64,000 nucleotides of DNA from Mucilaginibacter rubeus (GTDB lineage Bacteria; Bacteroidota; Bacteroidia; Sphingobacteriales; Sphingobacteriaceae), in the NCBI RefSeq assembly GCF_014643835.1, contig NZ_BMKD01000008.1:273281-337280 (forward strand), in the 5' to 3' direction. The notes under the pieces were generated by a model. It saw only the letters and a program-made list of their open reading frames with translations, did no database searches and was not told where the DNA came from. The translations under genes and the position numbers were made by a program. This document shows, piece after piece, positions 33,115 through 41,285 of the stretch; positions within the stretch are counted from its first letter, which is position 1; each line of letters opens with the position of its first letter.

Positions 33115-34926
33115 CTACGCCACTGCGAACTTCAGCTCAAACTCCGAGCCCTTCTCTTTTTCTGATTTCACGCTTATGGTGCCATTCAGGCGTTTTACTA
33201 TGGTATTAACATAGCTTAAGCCCAGCCCAAAACCTTTAACGTTGTGCACGTTGCCGGTAGGGATGCGATAAAACTGTTCAAATATTTTTGATTGCTGGTC
33301 GCGGCTCATGCCTATACCTTTATCAGCTACTTTAATAACAATTTGGCCGTTTTTAACAAAAGTACTTATAGTTATATCAGGCGCTTCGTTGCTGTATTTA
33401 ATGGCGTTATCAACCAGGTTATATAATACGTTCGAAAAATGCAGCTCATCGGCAATGATATAGGCTTTTTCGGCATCAAGGTGCAGTGTGGTTTTAGCAT
33501 TGCATTTTTGCAATTTGAGCGCCATGCTATCAAGCACTATGCTCACCATCTCGTTCACATCAACCGGCTTTTTCTCCAGTTTAAAGTCATTGCGTTCAAT
33601 ACGGGCAATGTTTAATACGCGCTCGATATGGCTGCCTAAACGGGCATTTTCTTCAAAAATGATGTTCGCTAAACGGGCTACCCGGCTTTTATCTTCGGCA
33701 ATTTCATTATCCCTTAAAGCTTCACTGGCAATCATGATGGTTGACACCGGGGTTTTAAACTCGTGGGTCATGTTGTTAATGAAATCGATCTTCATTTCCG
33801 AGATCTTTTTCTGCCTCAATATCGAAAAGATAGTGTAGCCGAAACAAAGGATCAGCACCATGGTAAGGCCGCCGGTTGTAGCCATAGTAGCCGTCATATT
33901 GCTTAAGATCAGCGAGTTTTTTTGCGGAAACGAAAGCCTGATCTTTCCGGGGTCGTTGATCACCTCTTTGGTGAAAATAGGGGTTTGATAAGTATTTGCC
34001 GCTACAAACACAGGCAACTTTTCGCCCTGGCTGTCGCTGGCATTTGAAAATATGAGCGAGTCGCTGTTGGCAGTTGTTACTTCATAGCTGAAAGGCAGAA
34101 AAATGCCTTTGTTATGAAGCTCAAAACGCAGTAACGAATCTATCCAGAAAGGGTTGATCCGTTTATTCAACGGTTCGCCCGATTTACGGTATTCTTCGGC
34201 CAGGTTCTCAATAACGGTGGGCTTATTGCTCAAACTGTTAGCCTTTTCAAGCGAATCGGTCTCCAGCATTTTTTTTATTTGTTGAACCTGCCGTTCCTTT
34301 TGCTTACGGGTTTGTTCCTGTACCCACAACGGATTGATGCGCGGTACCGAGATCATTTGTTTGCCAAACTGAGGGTCGACGTAGACGTACCTCAGGGTAT
34401 CATACTTATGAAGCTTTTTAGGATGACCTACCCTGCGGGTAATACGGGTATGCACTATTTCGGGTGTAAGTTGCTCATGTACTACACCAAACTCGTCTGT
34501 ATATTCTTCAACACGTACTTTAAAATCAACCGTACCTTCTGTTTGTAGTAAGCCGTTAAGCTCATCATCCATTTTTTTACGCTGGATCATGCGCTGCAAA
34601 CTATCGCGCAGTAAAGCAATCCGTTTTTCGCGGGCAGATGAGTGTTTTTTTGTTTTTGGTATTCCCGCTACTTTTATTGTGCCGATGTCCTGTTCTTCAT
34701 TATCGGTGCTAATGGTAGCTTGCTGGGTTTTGGTTTTCAAAAAGTTATTCGCATCCTGGCGGGTAACCTTATCTACCACATTGTTCATAGCCTCCCTCAC
34801 CTGGCGATCGAACGAATCGGACTGCATCTGGTAAGATTGCCTCAGAAAATAAAATTGCATAGCCATAACGCCCAGCAACGCAAAGCTCATTAAGCCAATA
34901 ATTAAACCTATGCTCCTTTTCTTCAT
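33115..34926 (-). CDS. Sensor histidine kinase, RprX type
   Basis: A 603-residue membrane kinase. The first transmembrane helix lies at about residues 8-28. A long periplasmic domain (about 30-345) is rich in charged helices (KTKKHSSAREKRIALLRDSL). The second membrane helix (about 349-368) contains TTGGLTMVLILCFGYTIF. The catalytic core has NNMTHEFKTPVSTIMIA with the phospho-accepting His, NVLYNLVDNAIKYS, DKGIGMS and GFGLGLSYVN. It works with the downstream response regulator. A -7 promoter element lies 11 nt upstream. Confidence 0.9.
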   Translation of the reverse strand: MKKRSIGLIIGLMSFALLGVMAMQFYFLRQSYQMQSDSFDRQVREAMNNVVDKVTRQDANNFLKTKTQQATISTDNEEQDIGTIKVAGIPKTKKHSSAREKRIALLRDSLQRMIQRKKMDDELNGLLQTEGTVDFKVRVEEYTDEFGVVHEQLTPEIVHTRITRRVGHPKKLHKYDTLRYVYVDPQFGKQMISVPRINPLWVQEQTRKQKERQVQQIKKMLETDSLEKANSLSNKPTVIENLAEEYRKSGEPLNKRINPFWIDSLLRFELHNKGIFLPFSYEVTTANSDSLIFSNASDSQGEKLPVFVAANTYQTPIFTKEVINDPGKIRLSFPQKNSLILSNMTATMATTGGLTMVLILCFGYTIFSILRQKKISEMKIDFINNMTHEFKTPVSTIMIASEALRDNEIAEDKSRVARLANIIFEENARLGSHIERVLNIARIERNDFKLEKKPVDVNEMVSIVLDSMALKLQKCNAKTTLHLDAEKAYIIADELHFSNVLYNLVDNAIKYSNEAPDITISTFVKNGQIVIKVADKGIGMSRDQQSKIFEQFYRIPTGNVHNVKGFGLGLSYVNTIVKRLNGTISVKSEKEKGSEFELKFAVA

Positions 34927-34937
34927 TTATTAACAAA

Positions 34938-34945
34938 CAAAATTA
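34938..34945 (-). promoter_or_regulatory. Bacteroidota -7 promoter element for the kinase gene
   Basis: Read leftwards this is TAATTTTG (TAnnTTTG), 11 nt before the kinase ATG at 34926. Confidence 0.5.
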
Positions 34946-35090
34946 TCCTAAATCCGCACACAAAAATTGCATTTAACAAAATTTAACAAATGTGCATTCA
35001 ATTTAAAACTCTGCTGCTTAATATTTTATTGTATCAATTAGTGAGATGTCTGTTTAAGGCTGCGGGTTATAACGGGAAACCTATAAACAA

Positions 35091-35117
35091 CAAAAGACCC
35101 TGTTAAAGGGCCTTTTG
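35091..35117 (-). terminator. Terminator after the DUF3127 gene
   Basis: On the minus strand CAAAAGGCCCT pairs with AGGGTCTTTTG (one mismatch) and Ts follow. It lies 31 nt downstream of the DUF3127 stop. Confidence 0.7.
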
Positions 35118-35148
35118 AAATATTTTACTCAAGCTTTTCTCTATTTTA

Positions 35149-35517
35149 TTAGAATGGCAGATCGTCATCATCGGCCGATGAGCTGATATCAGCTGAAGGT
35201 GCTGCGTATTGCGGAGCAGCCGTTGCATTGTTAGCAGCTGCAAGCGGAGTAATTCTCCATAACTGCAATGAGTTAAAATAGGTTTTTTTACCCATTTTAT
35301 CTGTCCACGGGCGACCTTTAAGATTAAAAGAAACCTCTACATCATCCCCAACCTTCACGTTATCCAGTAAATTGCAACGATCCTGTATAGCTTCAAACTT
35401 TAAATATTCAGGGTATTGAGGGTTCTCAATATATTCAAGTATAAGTTCGCGTTTTTTAAGTGAATCGGTTACTTGCTGAGTGGCCGACACTTCATGTACC
35501 TTACCTTTAACTTCCAT
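35149..35517 (-). CDS. DUF3127 OB-fold-like protein with SSB-type acidic tail
   Basis: A 122-residue protein. The N-terminal 90 residues (MEVKGKVHEVSATQQV, VKVGDDVEVSFNLKGRPW, KKTYFNSLQLWRI) match DUF3127 and read like an OB-fold. An Ala/Pro/Ser-rich linker follows, then the C-terminus SADDDDLPF. This end is very close to the C-terminal peptide of single-stranded DNA-binding protein (DDDIPF), which recruits repair and replication proteins. A role at single-stranded DNA or in binding SSB partners is inferred from this layout. It is a single gene divergent from the RNA methyltransferase. Confidence 0.85.
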   Translation of the reverse strand: MEVKGKVHEVSATQQVTDSLKKRELILEYIENPQYPEYLKFEAIQDRCNLLDNVKVGDDVEVSFNLKGRPWTDKMGKKTYFNSLQLWRITPLAAANNATAAPQYAAPSADISSSADDDDLPF

Positions 35518-35604
35518 AATTAGTCTTCAAATAATTTAAAATGTAAAGTTAATAGTAAGAAATTAAAATAGGGGCTTTTTAATTCTTAATTTTACCGAAT
35601 TAAT

Positions 35605-36780
35605 ATGCAAGTTTTCCACACCGAAAGTAAAATCATAATTACATGTAACAAAAGGCTTTCAACCTACCTGCAACGGGAAGTTGAAGCTTTAGGCTATGAG
35701 CCGGTCCGCGTTTTCCCTACCGGGGTCGAACTAAAAGGTACCGTTACAGATACTATTCCGCTTAATTTGAACCTGCGCTGCGCAAGTCAGGTACTGTATT
35801 CGTTAAAAACTTTTACCGCCCGCGACCCGAAAGAGCTTTACGAAGAGCTGGTAACCATCGAGTGGGAAAAGCTGATTGATTTTACCGGTTACTTTTCGGT
35901 ATCATCAAACGTAAATAACGAACACATCCTTACACCGCTGTTTGCCAACGTAAAGGTAAAGGATGCTATTGCCGACAGGATCAAATCCATTAAAGGTATC
36001 AGGCCCGACTCTGGCCCGGAGGTTAATAAAACGCTGGTACATCTTTACTGGCAGGATGACCGCGCCGAAATTTTCCTGGATACATCGGGCGAAACACTGG
36101 CCAAGCACAGTTACCGTAAAATACCGGGTAAAGCACCAATGCTCGAAGCTTTGGCAGCATCAACCATTATGGCTACCAAATGGGATATGAAAAGCACATT
36201 CATTAACCCTATGTGCGGCTCGGGTACCCTGGCTATTGAAGCAGCATTGCTGGCTACAGATAAGTCGCCGGGTTTGTTCAGGATGAATTATGCTTTTATG
36301 CATATTTTAGGATATGACGAAACGGTATTTTTTGCAGAGCGGCGAGCATTGAAAGATAAATCCAAAAAAGAAACCGGCTTTAAAATCATCGCTACGGATA
36401 TTTCTGAAGACGCGGTTGACATCGCCCGCAAAAATGCCAGGACAGCCGGCGTAGAACATTTGATCGATTTTGCCGTTTGTGATTTTGAAGATACCGAGGT
36501 TCCGGCAGAAACTGGTGTTGTAATGTTTAATCCCGAATACGGTGAGCGTTTGGGCGTACACACTAAGCTGGAGATCACCTATAAACGTATGGGCGATTTT
36601 ATGAAAAAGAAATGCCTTGGGTATAATGGTTACGTTTTTACGGGCAATCCCGACCTGGCCAAAAAGATAGGCCTGAAGGCAGCCCGAAAAATTGAATTTT
36701 ATAATGGTAAGCTTGATTGCCGCTTGTTTGAGTATGAATTATACCAGGGCAGCAAACGCGAACCGAAAGAAGAAAATTAA
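35605..36780 (+). CDS. THUMP-domain class I RNA methyltransferase (RlmL/Trm14-like)
   Basis: A 391-residue methyltransferase. A ferredoxin-like/THUMP region occupies about residues 1-150, followed by the UPF0020-type Rossmann methyltransferase with INPMCGSGTLAIEAAL (SAM motif I) and IIATDISEDAVDIARKNA. Motif IV, normally NPPY, reads N309-P310-E311-Y312 in MFNPEYGERLG. The family forms N2-methylguanosine in 23S rRNA or tRNA. The next gene starts directly after the stop codon. Confidence 0.85.
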   Translation: MQVFHTESKIIITCNKRLSTYLQREVEALGYEPVRVFPTGVELKGTVTDTIPLNLNLRCASQVLYSLKTFTARDPKELYEELVTIEWEKLIDFTGYFSVSSNVNNEHILTPLFANVKVKDAIADRIKSIKGIRPDSGPEVNKTLVHLYWQDDRAEIFLDTSGETLAKHSYRKIPGKAPMLEALAASTIMATKWDMKSTFINPMCGSGTLAIEAALLATDKSPGLFRMNYAFMHILGYDETVFFAERRALKDKSKKETGFKIIATDISEDAVDIARKNARTAGVEHLIDFAVCDFEDTEVPAETGVVMFNPEYGERLGVHTKLEITYKRMGDFMKKKCLGYNGYVFTGNPDLAKKIGLKAARKIEFYNGKLDCRLFEYELYQGSKREPKEEN

Positions 36781-37278
36781 ATGAAAAAGATCCTGTTATT
36801 TATAACACTTATTTTATCATCAGTACTGGTTAAGGCACAAGCGCAATTAGCATTTCCGTTTCAGGGCGGTAGTCCTATTATGAACCGCTTTTTTAAAGAC
36901 AGTCTTGTTGTATCACCCGAAATCATTAAAAAGAAAGCAAGCGGAACAGCGGTGTTTAAATTTACCGCTGATGAAAAAGGTTTGATCAAAAAAATAATTG
37001 TTTACTATGCGGATGATGCCGTACTGGTAGTACCCATCATTGAGGCGCTAAAAAAATCAAATCATAAATGGATCATCCCCGATCATGAAAAACTGCATGA
37101 TTTTATTTTGCCGTTTTCCATTAACTTTAATGCGCCGGCAAATACAAGCAATGCTACTATAAAGGCGGCATTTGATTATTACAGCAAACGCAAGCCAATC
37201 ATATCTTATAACCAGGTACCGCTTGAAACGGCTACTTTATTGCCCACGGTAATTGTTAGTTACAATTTAAGCGAGTAG
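36781..37278 (+). CDS. Exported TonB-C-terminal-like small protein
   Basis: A 165-residue exported protein with a signal peptide (LLFITLILSSVLVKAQAQ). The central part (SGTAVFKFTADEKGLIKKIIVYYADDAVLVVPIIEALKKS) resembles the TonB C-terminal fold without the rest of TonB. Its ATG immediately follows the stop codon of the RNA methyltransferase, so it is translationally coupled although the functions look unrelated. A strong terminator follows. Confidence 0.6.
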   Translation: MKKILLFITLILSSVLVKAQAQLAFPFQGGSPIMNRFFKDSLVVSPEIIKKKASGTAVFKFTADEKGLIKKIIVYYADDAVLVVPIIEALKKSNHKWIIPDHEKLHDFILPFSINFNAPANTSNATIKAAFDYYSKRKPIISYNQVPLETATLLPTVIVSYNLSE

Positions 37279-37302
37279 TTTTTTTAATAAAAAGGAATTT
37301 GA

Positions 37303-37335
37303 AAGCGACAGACTTTGCGGCCTGTCGCTTTTTTT
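37303..37335 (+). terminator. Rho-independent terminator
   Basis: AAGCGACAG (37303-37311) pairs with CTGTCGCTT (37322-37330) with a 10-nt loop and a run of Ts, after the exported protein gene. Confidence 0.85.
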
Positions 37336-37529
37336 TGTCTTTATTATTAATTAGTATGGTTGTTAAAACCTATGTATTTATACGGGCTTTTATAAAGGGT
37401 TATTAATTTTTAATTAAAAAAGTATAAAATATCAGCTTTTCAATTGGTTAGCCATTAAAAAAATTAAAAATTTTGAAATCCATAACCCCATTATTTTCGT
37501 TATTTATAAACGAATTAATATGTAAATGG

Positions 37530-37769
37530 ATGAAAGATATGCTAAATTTAAAGATCAAGGCCATAGCTGCTAACATAAGGCATACCAGGGAGGGACTAAA
37601 TTACACCCAGGAATACCTTGCAGCCAAGCTGGGTATATCGCAAAACGCGTATAGCAAAATAGAGTTAGGCTATACAAAAATAACCGTGGAAAGGCTTTTT
37701 CAGATCGCTGCTATTTTGGAGATTGAAGTTGTCGAACTCATCGATACAGAAAAAATAGCCGCTGCTTAA
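37530..37769 (+). CDS. Small XRE-type helix-turn-helix regulator
   Basis: A 79-residue DNA-binding protein. The HTH_3 motif is clear: IRHTREGLNYTQEYLAAKLGISQNAYSKIELGYTKITVERLFQIA. The start is the ATG at 37530; a longer frame begins at a TTG in AT-rich leader. A similar-size XRE gene occurs at 55893. No toxin partner is visible next to it. Confidence 0.85.
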   Translation: MKDMLNLKIKAIAANIRHTREGLNYTQEYLAAKLGISQNAYSKIELGYTKITVERLFQIAAILEIEVVELIDTEKIAAA

Positions 37770-37808
37770 CGTTTTATACACAACCCCATTGTTCTGTCTT
37801 TTGCTTAG

Positions 37809-37816
37809 TATCTTTG
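37809..37816 (+). promoter_or_regulatory. Bacteroidota -7 promoter element for the HD hydrolase gene
   Basis: TATCTTTG matches TAnnTTTG and ends 6 nt before the ATG at 37823. Confidence 0.55.
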
Positions 37817-37822
37817 CAAAAG

Positions 37823-38473
37823 ATGGAACACAATAAACTCATTGAAGCCACTGCAAATTTTGTGCGCAACACCCTCAGGGATGCCGAAGGTGGTCACGAC
37901 TGGTGGCATATTCACCGCGTTTGGACAAACGCGAAACTCATCAACCAAACAGAAAAAACCGATCAGCTGATAGTTGAACTTGCTGCCCTGCTGCATGATA
38001 TTGCCGATAGTAAGTTTCATAACGGCGATGAAGAGATTGGCCCGCGTACTGCTGGCAATTACCTGCAAAGCATGAATGTTGATACGGGTGTTACTGAGCA
38101 CGTGCAGCAGATCATCAGGCATATGTCGTTCAAGGCCAGCTTTGATAAACCCTCCTTTCATTCGCCCGAACTGGCTGTAGTACAGGATGCCGACAGGCTG
38201 GATGCTATTGGCGCCATCGGCATTGCGCGCGCTTTTACCTATGGAGGCTTTAAAGGCCGCGAATTGTACAATCCCGAAATCCCGCCAAACCTTAACATGA
38301 CCAGGGAAGAATATAAAAACACTACCGCACCAACTATTAATCACTTTTACGAAAAGCTATTATTACTTAAGGATAAAATGAATACGCCTGCCGGCAAAGC
38401 GCTCGCCGCGCAAAGGCACGCTTTTATGGAAGATTATTTAAAACAGTTTTTTGATGAATGTGGTTCAAGTTAA
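37823..38473 (+). CDS. HD-domain phosphohydrolase
   Basis: A 216-residue YedJ-like HD protein. The metal ligands are seen as His in GGHDWWHIHRVW, the HD pair in ALLHDIADSKFHNGD, and Asp in VVQDADRLDAIGAIGIAR. These hydrolases act on nucleotides or similar phosphoesters; the substrate is not assignable. The start at 37823 follows closely on the promoter at 37809. It is a single gene, with the porin gene next on the same strand under its own promoter. Confidence 0.88.
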   Translation: MEHNKLIEATANFVRNTLRDAEGGHDWWHIHRVWTNAKLINQTEKTDQLIVELAALLHDIADSKFHNGDEEIGPRTAGNYLQSMNVDTGVTEHVQQIIRHMSFKASFDKPSFHSPELAVVQDADRLDAIGAIGIARAFTYGGFKGRELYNPEIPPNLNMTREEYKNTTAPTINHFYEKLLLLKDKMNTPAGKALAAQRHAFMEDYLKQFFDECGSS

Positions 38474-38483
38474 CGCGAAAGCT

Positions 38484-38491
38484 TACTTTTG
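38484..38491 (+). promoter_or_regulatory. Bacteroidota -7 promoter element for the porin gene
   Basis: TACTTTTG (TAnnTTTG) ends 18 nt before the ATG at 38510. Confidence 0.6.
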
Positions 38492-38509
38492 CGCCAAAAT
38501 TGACAGCCC

Positions 38510-39817
38510 ATGAAAAAACTTATACTTACTATAATACCCGTATTAATTACCGCCGCCGCTTTGGCGCAGGATACAGTTAAACGTCAGCGGTTCAACTTCC
38601 ATTTCCAGCAAACGGTAATTACTCAATACAAACCATCGTTTCATGCCGATTATAATGGCGATAACAGTTTACTTACCAAAGAAGAAACACAAAGCTCAAT
38701 TACCACTACGCTTTTTGGCGGTGCAAGGCTCTGGAAAGGCGCCGAAGCCTATTTTAACCCCGAGCTTTCGGGTGGATCGGGCCTGAGCAAAACGCTGGGT
38801 GCGGCAGGTTTCCCTAATGGCGAAACTTTTCGTGTAGGCGGCGCAGAGCCGAAGATCTACATCGCCCGTTTATATTTTACCCAAAACTTTGAATGGGGCA
38901 AGGATAAAGACACCATTAGCGATGATGCCAACCAGTTAGCCGGTTTAAAAAGCAAGCGTTACTTTTCGGTTACCGTAGGTAAATTTGGTATGGCCGATTT
39001 TTATGACGGCAATGAATTTAGCCATGATCCGCGTACGCAGTTCATGAACTGGAGCTTAATGGATAACGGTGCATGGGATTATCCCGCCAATACCCGCGGG
39101 TATGTTATGGGGATCCATACCGAATTAGGGCAACCTAACTGGACTTTGCGTTTCGCCTTTACTATGTCAACCACTACCGCCAACGGCGCCATTTGGGATC
39201 AAAAAATTGGTAAAGCAAACACCCAGACCTTAGAATACGAAAAACGCTATACACTTAACGGCCAAAAAGGTACCTTCAGGATCTTAGGTTTCCGTAATAA
39301 TGGCAAAATGGGAGATTATCGCCTGGCAATCGCGCAAAGCCCTGTTGCCCCCAATGTTGATACCACACAAGCTTATGGCAGGCACAAATATGGTTTCGGC
39401 ATCAGCGCCGACCAATATCTGACCAAAGATTTTGGGGTATTTGCCAAAGTGAGTTATAATGATGGTAAAACCCAAACATGGTATTTTACAGAGATTGACC
39501 GTTCATTGAGTTTTGGCGGTGTACTTAAAGGAAGTTCATGGAACCGCGGCGATGACGAACTGGGCCTGGCTTTTGTAGCCAACGGCATCTCAAATGCCCA
39601 TCGTGATTATCTTGCAACCGGCGGCTACGGTTTCATCATAGGCGATGGCAAGCTTAATTACGGCACCGAATTTATTGCCGAACTTGATTATAAAATAAAC
39701 GCATATCAAAAAAAGTTCTGGCTTACACCCGGTTACCAGTTTTTGCTAAACCCCGCCTACAATAAGGACAGGGGACCGGTAAATGTCTTTTCGCTAAGGG
39801 CGCATGTGGAGTTTTAA
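38510..39817 (+). CDS. OprB-like carbohydrate porin
   Basis: A 435-residue outer-membrane protein with a signal peptide (ILTIIPVLITAAALAQ). The mature chain alternates polar and aromatic residues as in a beta-barrel and ends in Phe (RAHVEF), as expected for outer-membrane insertion. FNFHFQQTVITQYKPSFHADYNG at the N-terminus and AFTMSTTTANGAIWD plus KYGFGISADQYLTKDFGVFAK further on resemble OprB-family carbohydrate-selective porins. The transported solute is unknown. It ends with a strong terminator. Confidence 0.82.
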   Translation: MKKLILTIIPVLITAAALAQDTVKRQRFNFHFQQTVITQYKPSFHADYNGDNSLLTKEETQSSITTTLFGGARLWKGAEAYFNPELSGGSGLSKTLGAAGFPNGETFRVGGAEPKIYIARLYFTQNFEWGKDKDTISDDANQLAGLKSKRYFSVTVGKFGMADFYDGNEFSHDPRTQFMNWSLMDNGAWDYPANTRGYVMGIHTELGQPNWTLRFAFTMSTTTANGAIWDQKIGKANTQTLEYEKRYTLNGQKGTFRILGFRNNGKMGDYRLAIAQSPVAPNVDTTQAYGRHKYGFGISADQYLTKDFGVFAKVSYNDGKTQTWYFTEIDRSLSFGGVLKGSSWNRGDDELGLAFVANGISNAHRDYLATGGYGFIIGDGKLNYGTEFIAELDYKINAYQKKFWLTPGYQFLLNPAYNKDRGPVNVFSLRAHVEF

Positions 39818-39821
39818 ACAT

Positions 39822-39861
39822 AAAAAGGCCTCGTCACTTATATTATGATGAGGCCTTTTTG
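39822..39861 (+). terminator. Bidirectional terminator between porin and HIT genes
   Basis: AAAAAGGCCTC (39822-39832) and GAGGCCTTTTT (39850-39860) form a perfect stem with extra pairing (TCA/TGA) in the loop. T-runs occur on both strands. Confidence 0.85.
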
Positions 39862-39933
39862 TCTATATACACAAGCTAAAAGCAGCATGAGCAAAACTTA
39901 TAGCTAATAGCTTGATTAATGTTATCCCAATTG

Positions 39934-40326
39934 TTAACCGATTGCCTGTCTGATCTTCTCGGCGGTAGTGTTAAATTGTTCGGGGGTGAATTTTTGTTTG
40001 GGGAGCGAAAAGTTAATGCTGCTCATATCATTCATGGGTATAAGATGGATATGCGCATGAGGCACATCAAGGCCCATAACTGCTACTCCAACCCGTGGGC
40101 AGGGAACAGCCTTTTTTAAACCGAGGGCTACTTTTTTGGCAAATACCTGCAAGCCTATATAAGTATCATCGTCCAAATCAAAAAGATAATCAACCTCCTT
40201 CTTTGGGATCACCAGCAGGTGACCTTCCGTAAGCGGAAAAATATCCAAAAAAGCCAGAAATTCATCGTTCTCGGCCACTTTATAAGCGGGAATCTCGCCT
40301 GCAACTATTTTTGAAAAGATGGTCAT
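39934..40326 (-). CDS. HIT family protein
   Basis: A 130-residue histidine-triad hydrolase or transferase. The catalytic triad is in PHAHIHLIPM (HxHxH) near residue 95, with the substrate strand LVIPKKEVDYLFDLDD before it. Bacterial HIT proteins hydrolyse nucleoside phosphoramidates such as AMP-lysine; length is typical. It is downstream of greA on the same strand, separated by a GGTTGATT-type inverted repeat. Confidence 0.92.
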   Translation of the reverse strand: MTIFSKIVAGEIPAYKVAENDEFLAFLDIFPLTEGHLLVIPKKEVDYLFDLDDDTYIGLQVFAKKVALGLKKAVPCPRVGVAVMGLDVPHAHIHLIPMNDMSSINFSLPKQKFTPEQFNTTAEKIRQAIG

Positions 40327-40329
40327 TAT

Positions 40330-40459
40330 TGGTGAGTGGTTGATTATGTTGATTGGGTGAGTAGTTTGTTATGGCATTAATTAAAAGGGTGAGTAGTTAA
40401 TAATTGATTACGATATCCGGAAAAACCATTCTCTTAATCAATTATTCACTGCTCACCCA
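40330..40459. repeat. GGTTGATT-type inverted repeat between greA and the HIT gene
   Basis: The left arm (40330-40363) contains GTGAGTGGTTGATTATG and TTGATTGGGTGAGTAG. The right arm (40431-40459) contains TCTTAATCAATTATTCACTG and CTCACCCA. It is the same family as 13486-13555. Confidence 0.65.
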
Positions 40460-40464
40460 ATAAA

Positions 40465-40938
40465 TTACCTGCTTATTTCCAGGATCTCGAATTCAATTTT
40501 ACCTGCAGGTACGGTGATCTCGGTTTTTTCACCAACCTTTTTGCCAAGCAGGCCTTTAGCTATCGGCGACGCTACCGAGATTTTACCGGTTTTAAGATCG
40601 GCTTCACTCTCTGATACCAGCTGATAACTCATGGTAGCTCCATTTTTCAGATTCTTGATCTTTACTATCGACAATGCAAGCACCTTCGAAACGTCAAGTT
40701 TTGATTCATCAAGCAGGCGCGCATTGGCCAGTGTTTCCTGCATCTGGGCTATTTTGGCCTCATGTAAGCCCTGCGCTTCTTTAGCTGCATCGTATTCGGC
40801 ATTTTCCGACAGATCGCCTTTGTCACGTGCCTCAGCAATAGCTTTTGATATATCGGCACGGCCGGTTGTTTTTAATCTCTGTAGTTCTTCTTTTAATTTC
40901 TCTAAACCATCTTTGGTATAGTATGATACCTCTGCCAT
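40465..40938 (-). CDS. greA: Transcription elongation factor GreA
   Basis: A 157-residue factor that stimulates RNA cleavage by backtracked RNA polymerase. The N-terminal coiled coil has the acidic tip between its two helices (ISKAIAEARDKGDLSENAEYDAAKEAQ), and the C-terminal domain ends LLGKKVGEKTEITVPAGKIEFEILEI. Length and motifs are canonical. The HIT gene follows on the same strand. Confidence 0.96.
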   Translation of the reverse strand: MAEVSYYTKDGLEKLKEELQRLKTTGRADISKAIAEARDKGDLSENAEYDAAKEAQGLHEAKIAQMQETLANARLLDESKLDVSKVLALSIVKIKNLKNGATMSYQLVSESEADLKTGKISVASPIAKGLLGKKVGEKTEITVPAGKIEFEILEISR

Positions 40939-41032
40939 AACGCAAAAATTAATTAATATTATTACTGTTAATCAACCAAAAAAAACCGCCCTTCCCTGTT
41001 TTAAGAAAGGACGCAATGCTTATAAAAGCAAA

Positions 41033-41067
41033 CAAGACTATGTAAGCCCTCTGCTTACATAGTCTTG
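41033..41067. repeat. 14-bp perfect hairpin upstream of greA
   Basis: CAAGACTATGTAAG (41033-41046) and CTTACATAGTCTTG (41054-41067) flank a 7-nt loop, with ACGCAA/TTGCGT also paired outside. The rest of 40939-41285 has no gene. It resembles the GACTTACGAAG palindrome at 9263. Confidence 0.75.
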
Positions 41068-41285
41068 CGTTTTGGTAATTAACGAAGATAAGTGATTTAA
41101 GTTTTATTATCCAAATTTTTAAGAGGGGAATTTTTTTACATTATTCCGGGTTTATACCTTTTTGTTTTATGGTATCCACTAACATTTCAAGCCTGGCTGT
41201 CTCATCAGTTTATTAAGCGGGTGTTTAAGACTTCCCTACCTAAATGTATCTGGCAGCGTTTATTATCTGGGTCTTTACCTATGTA

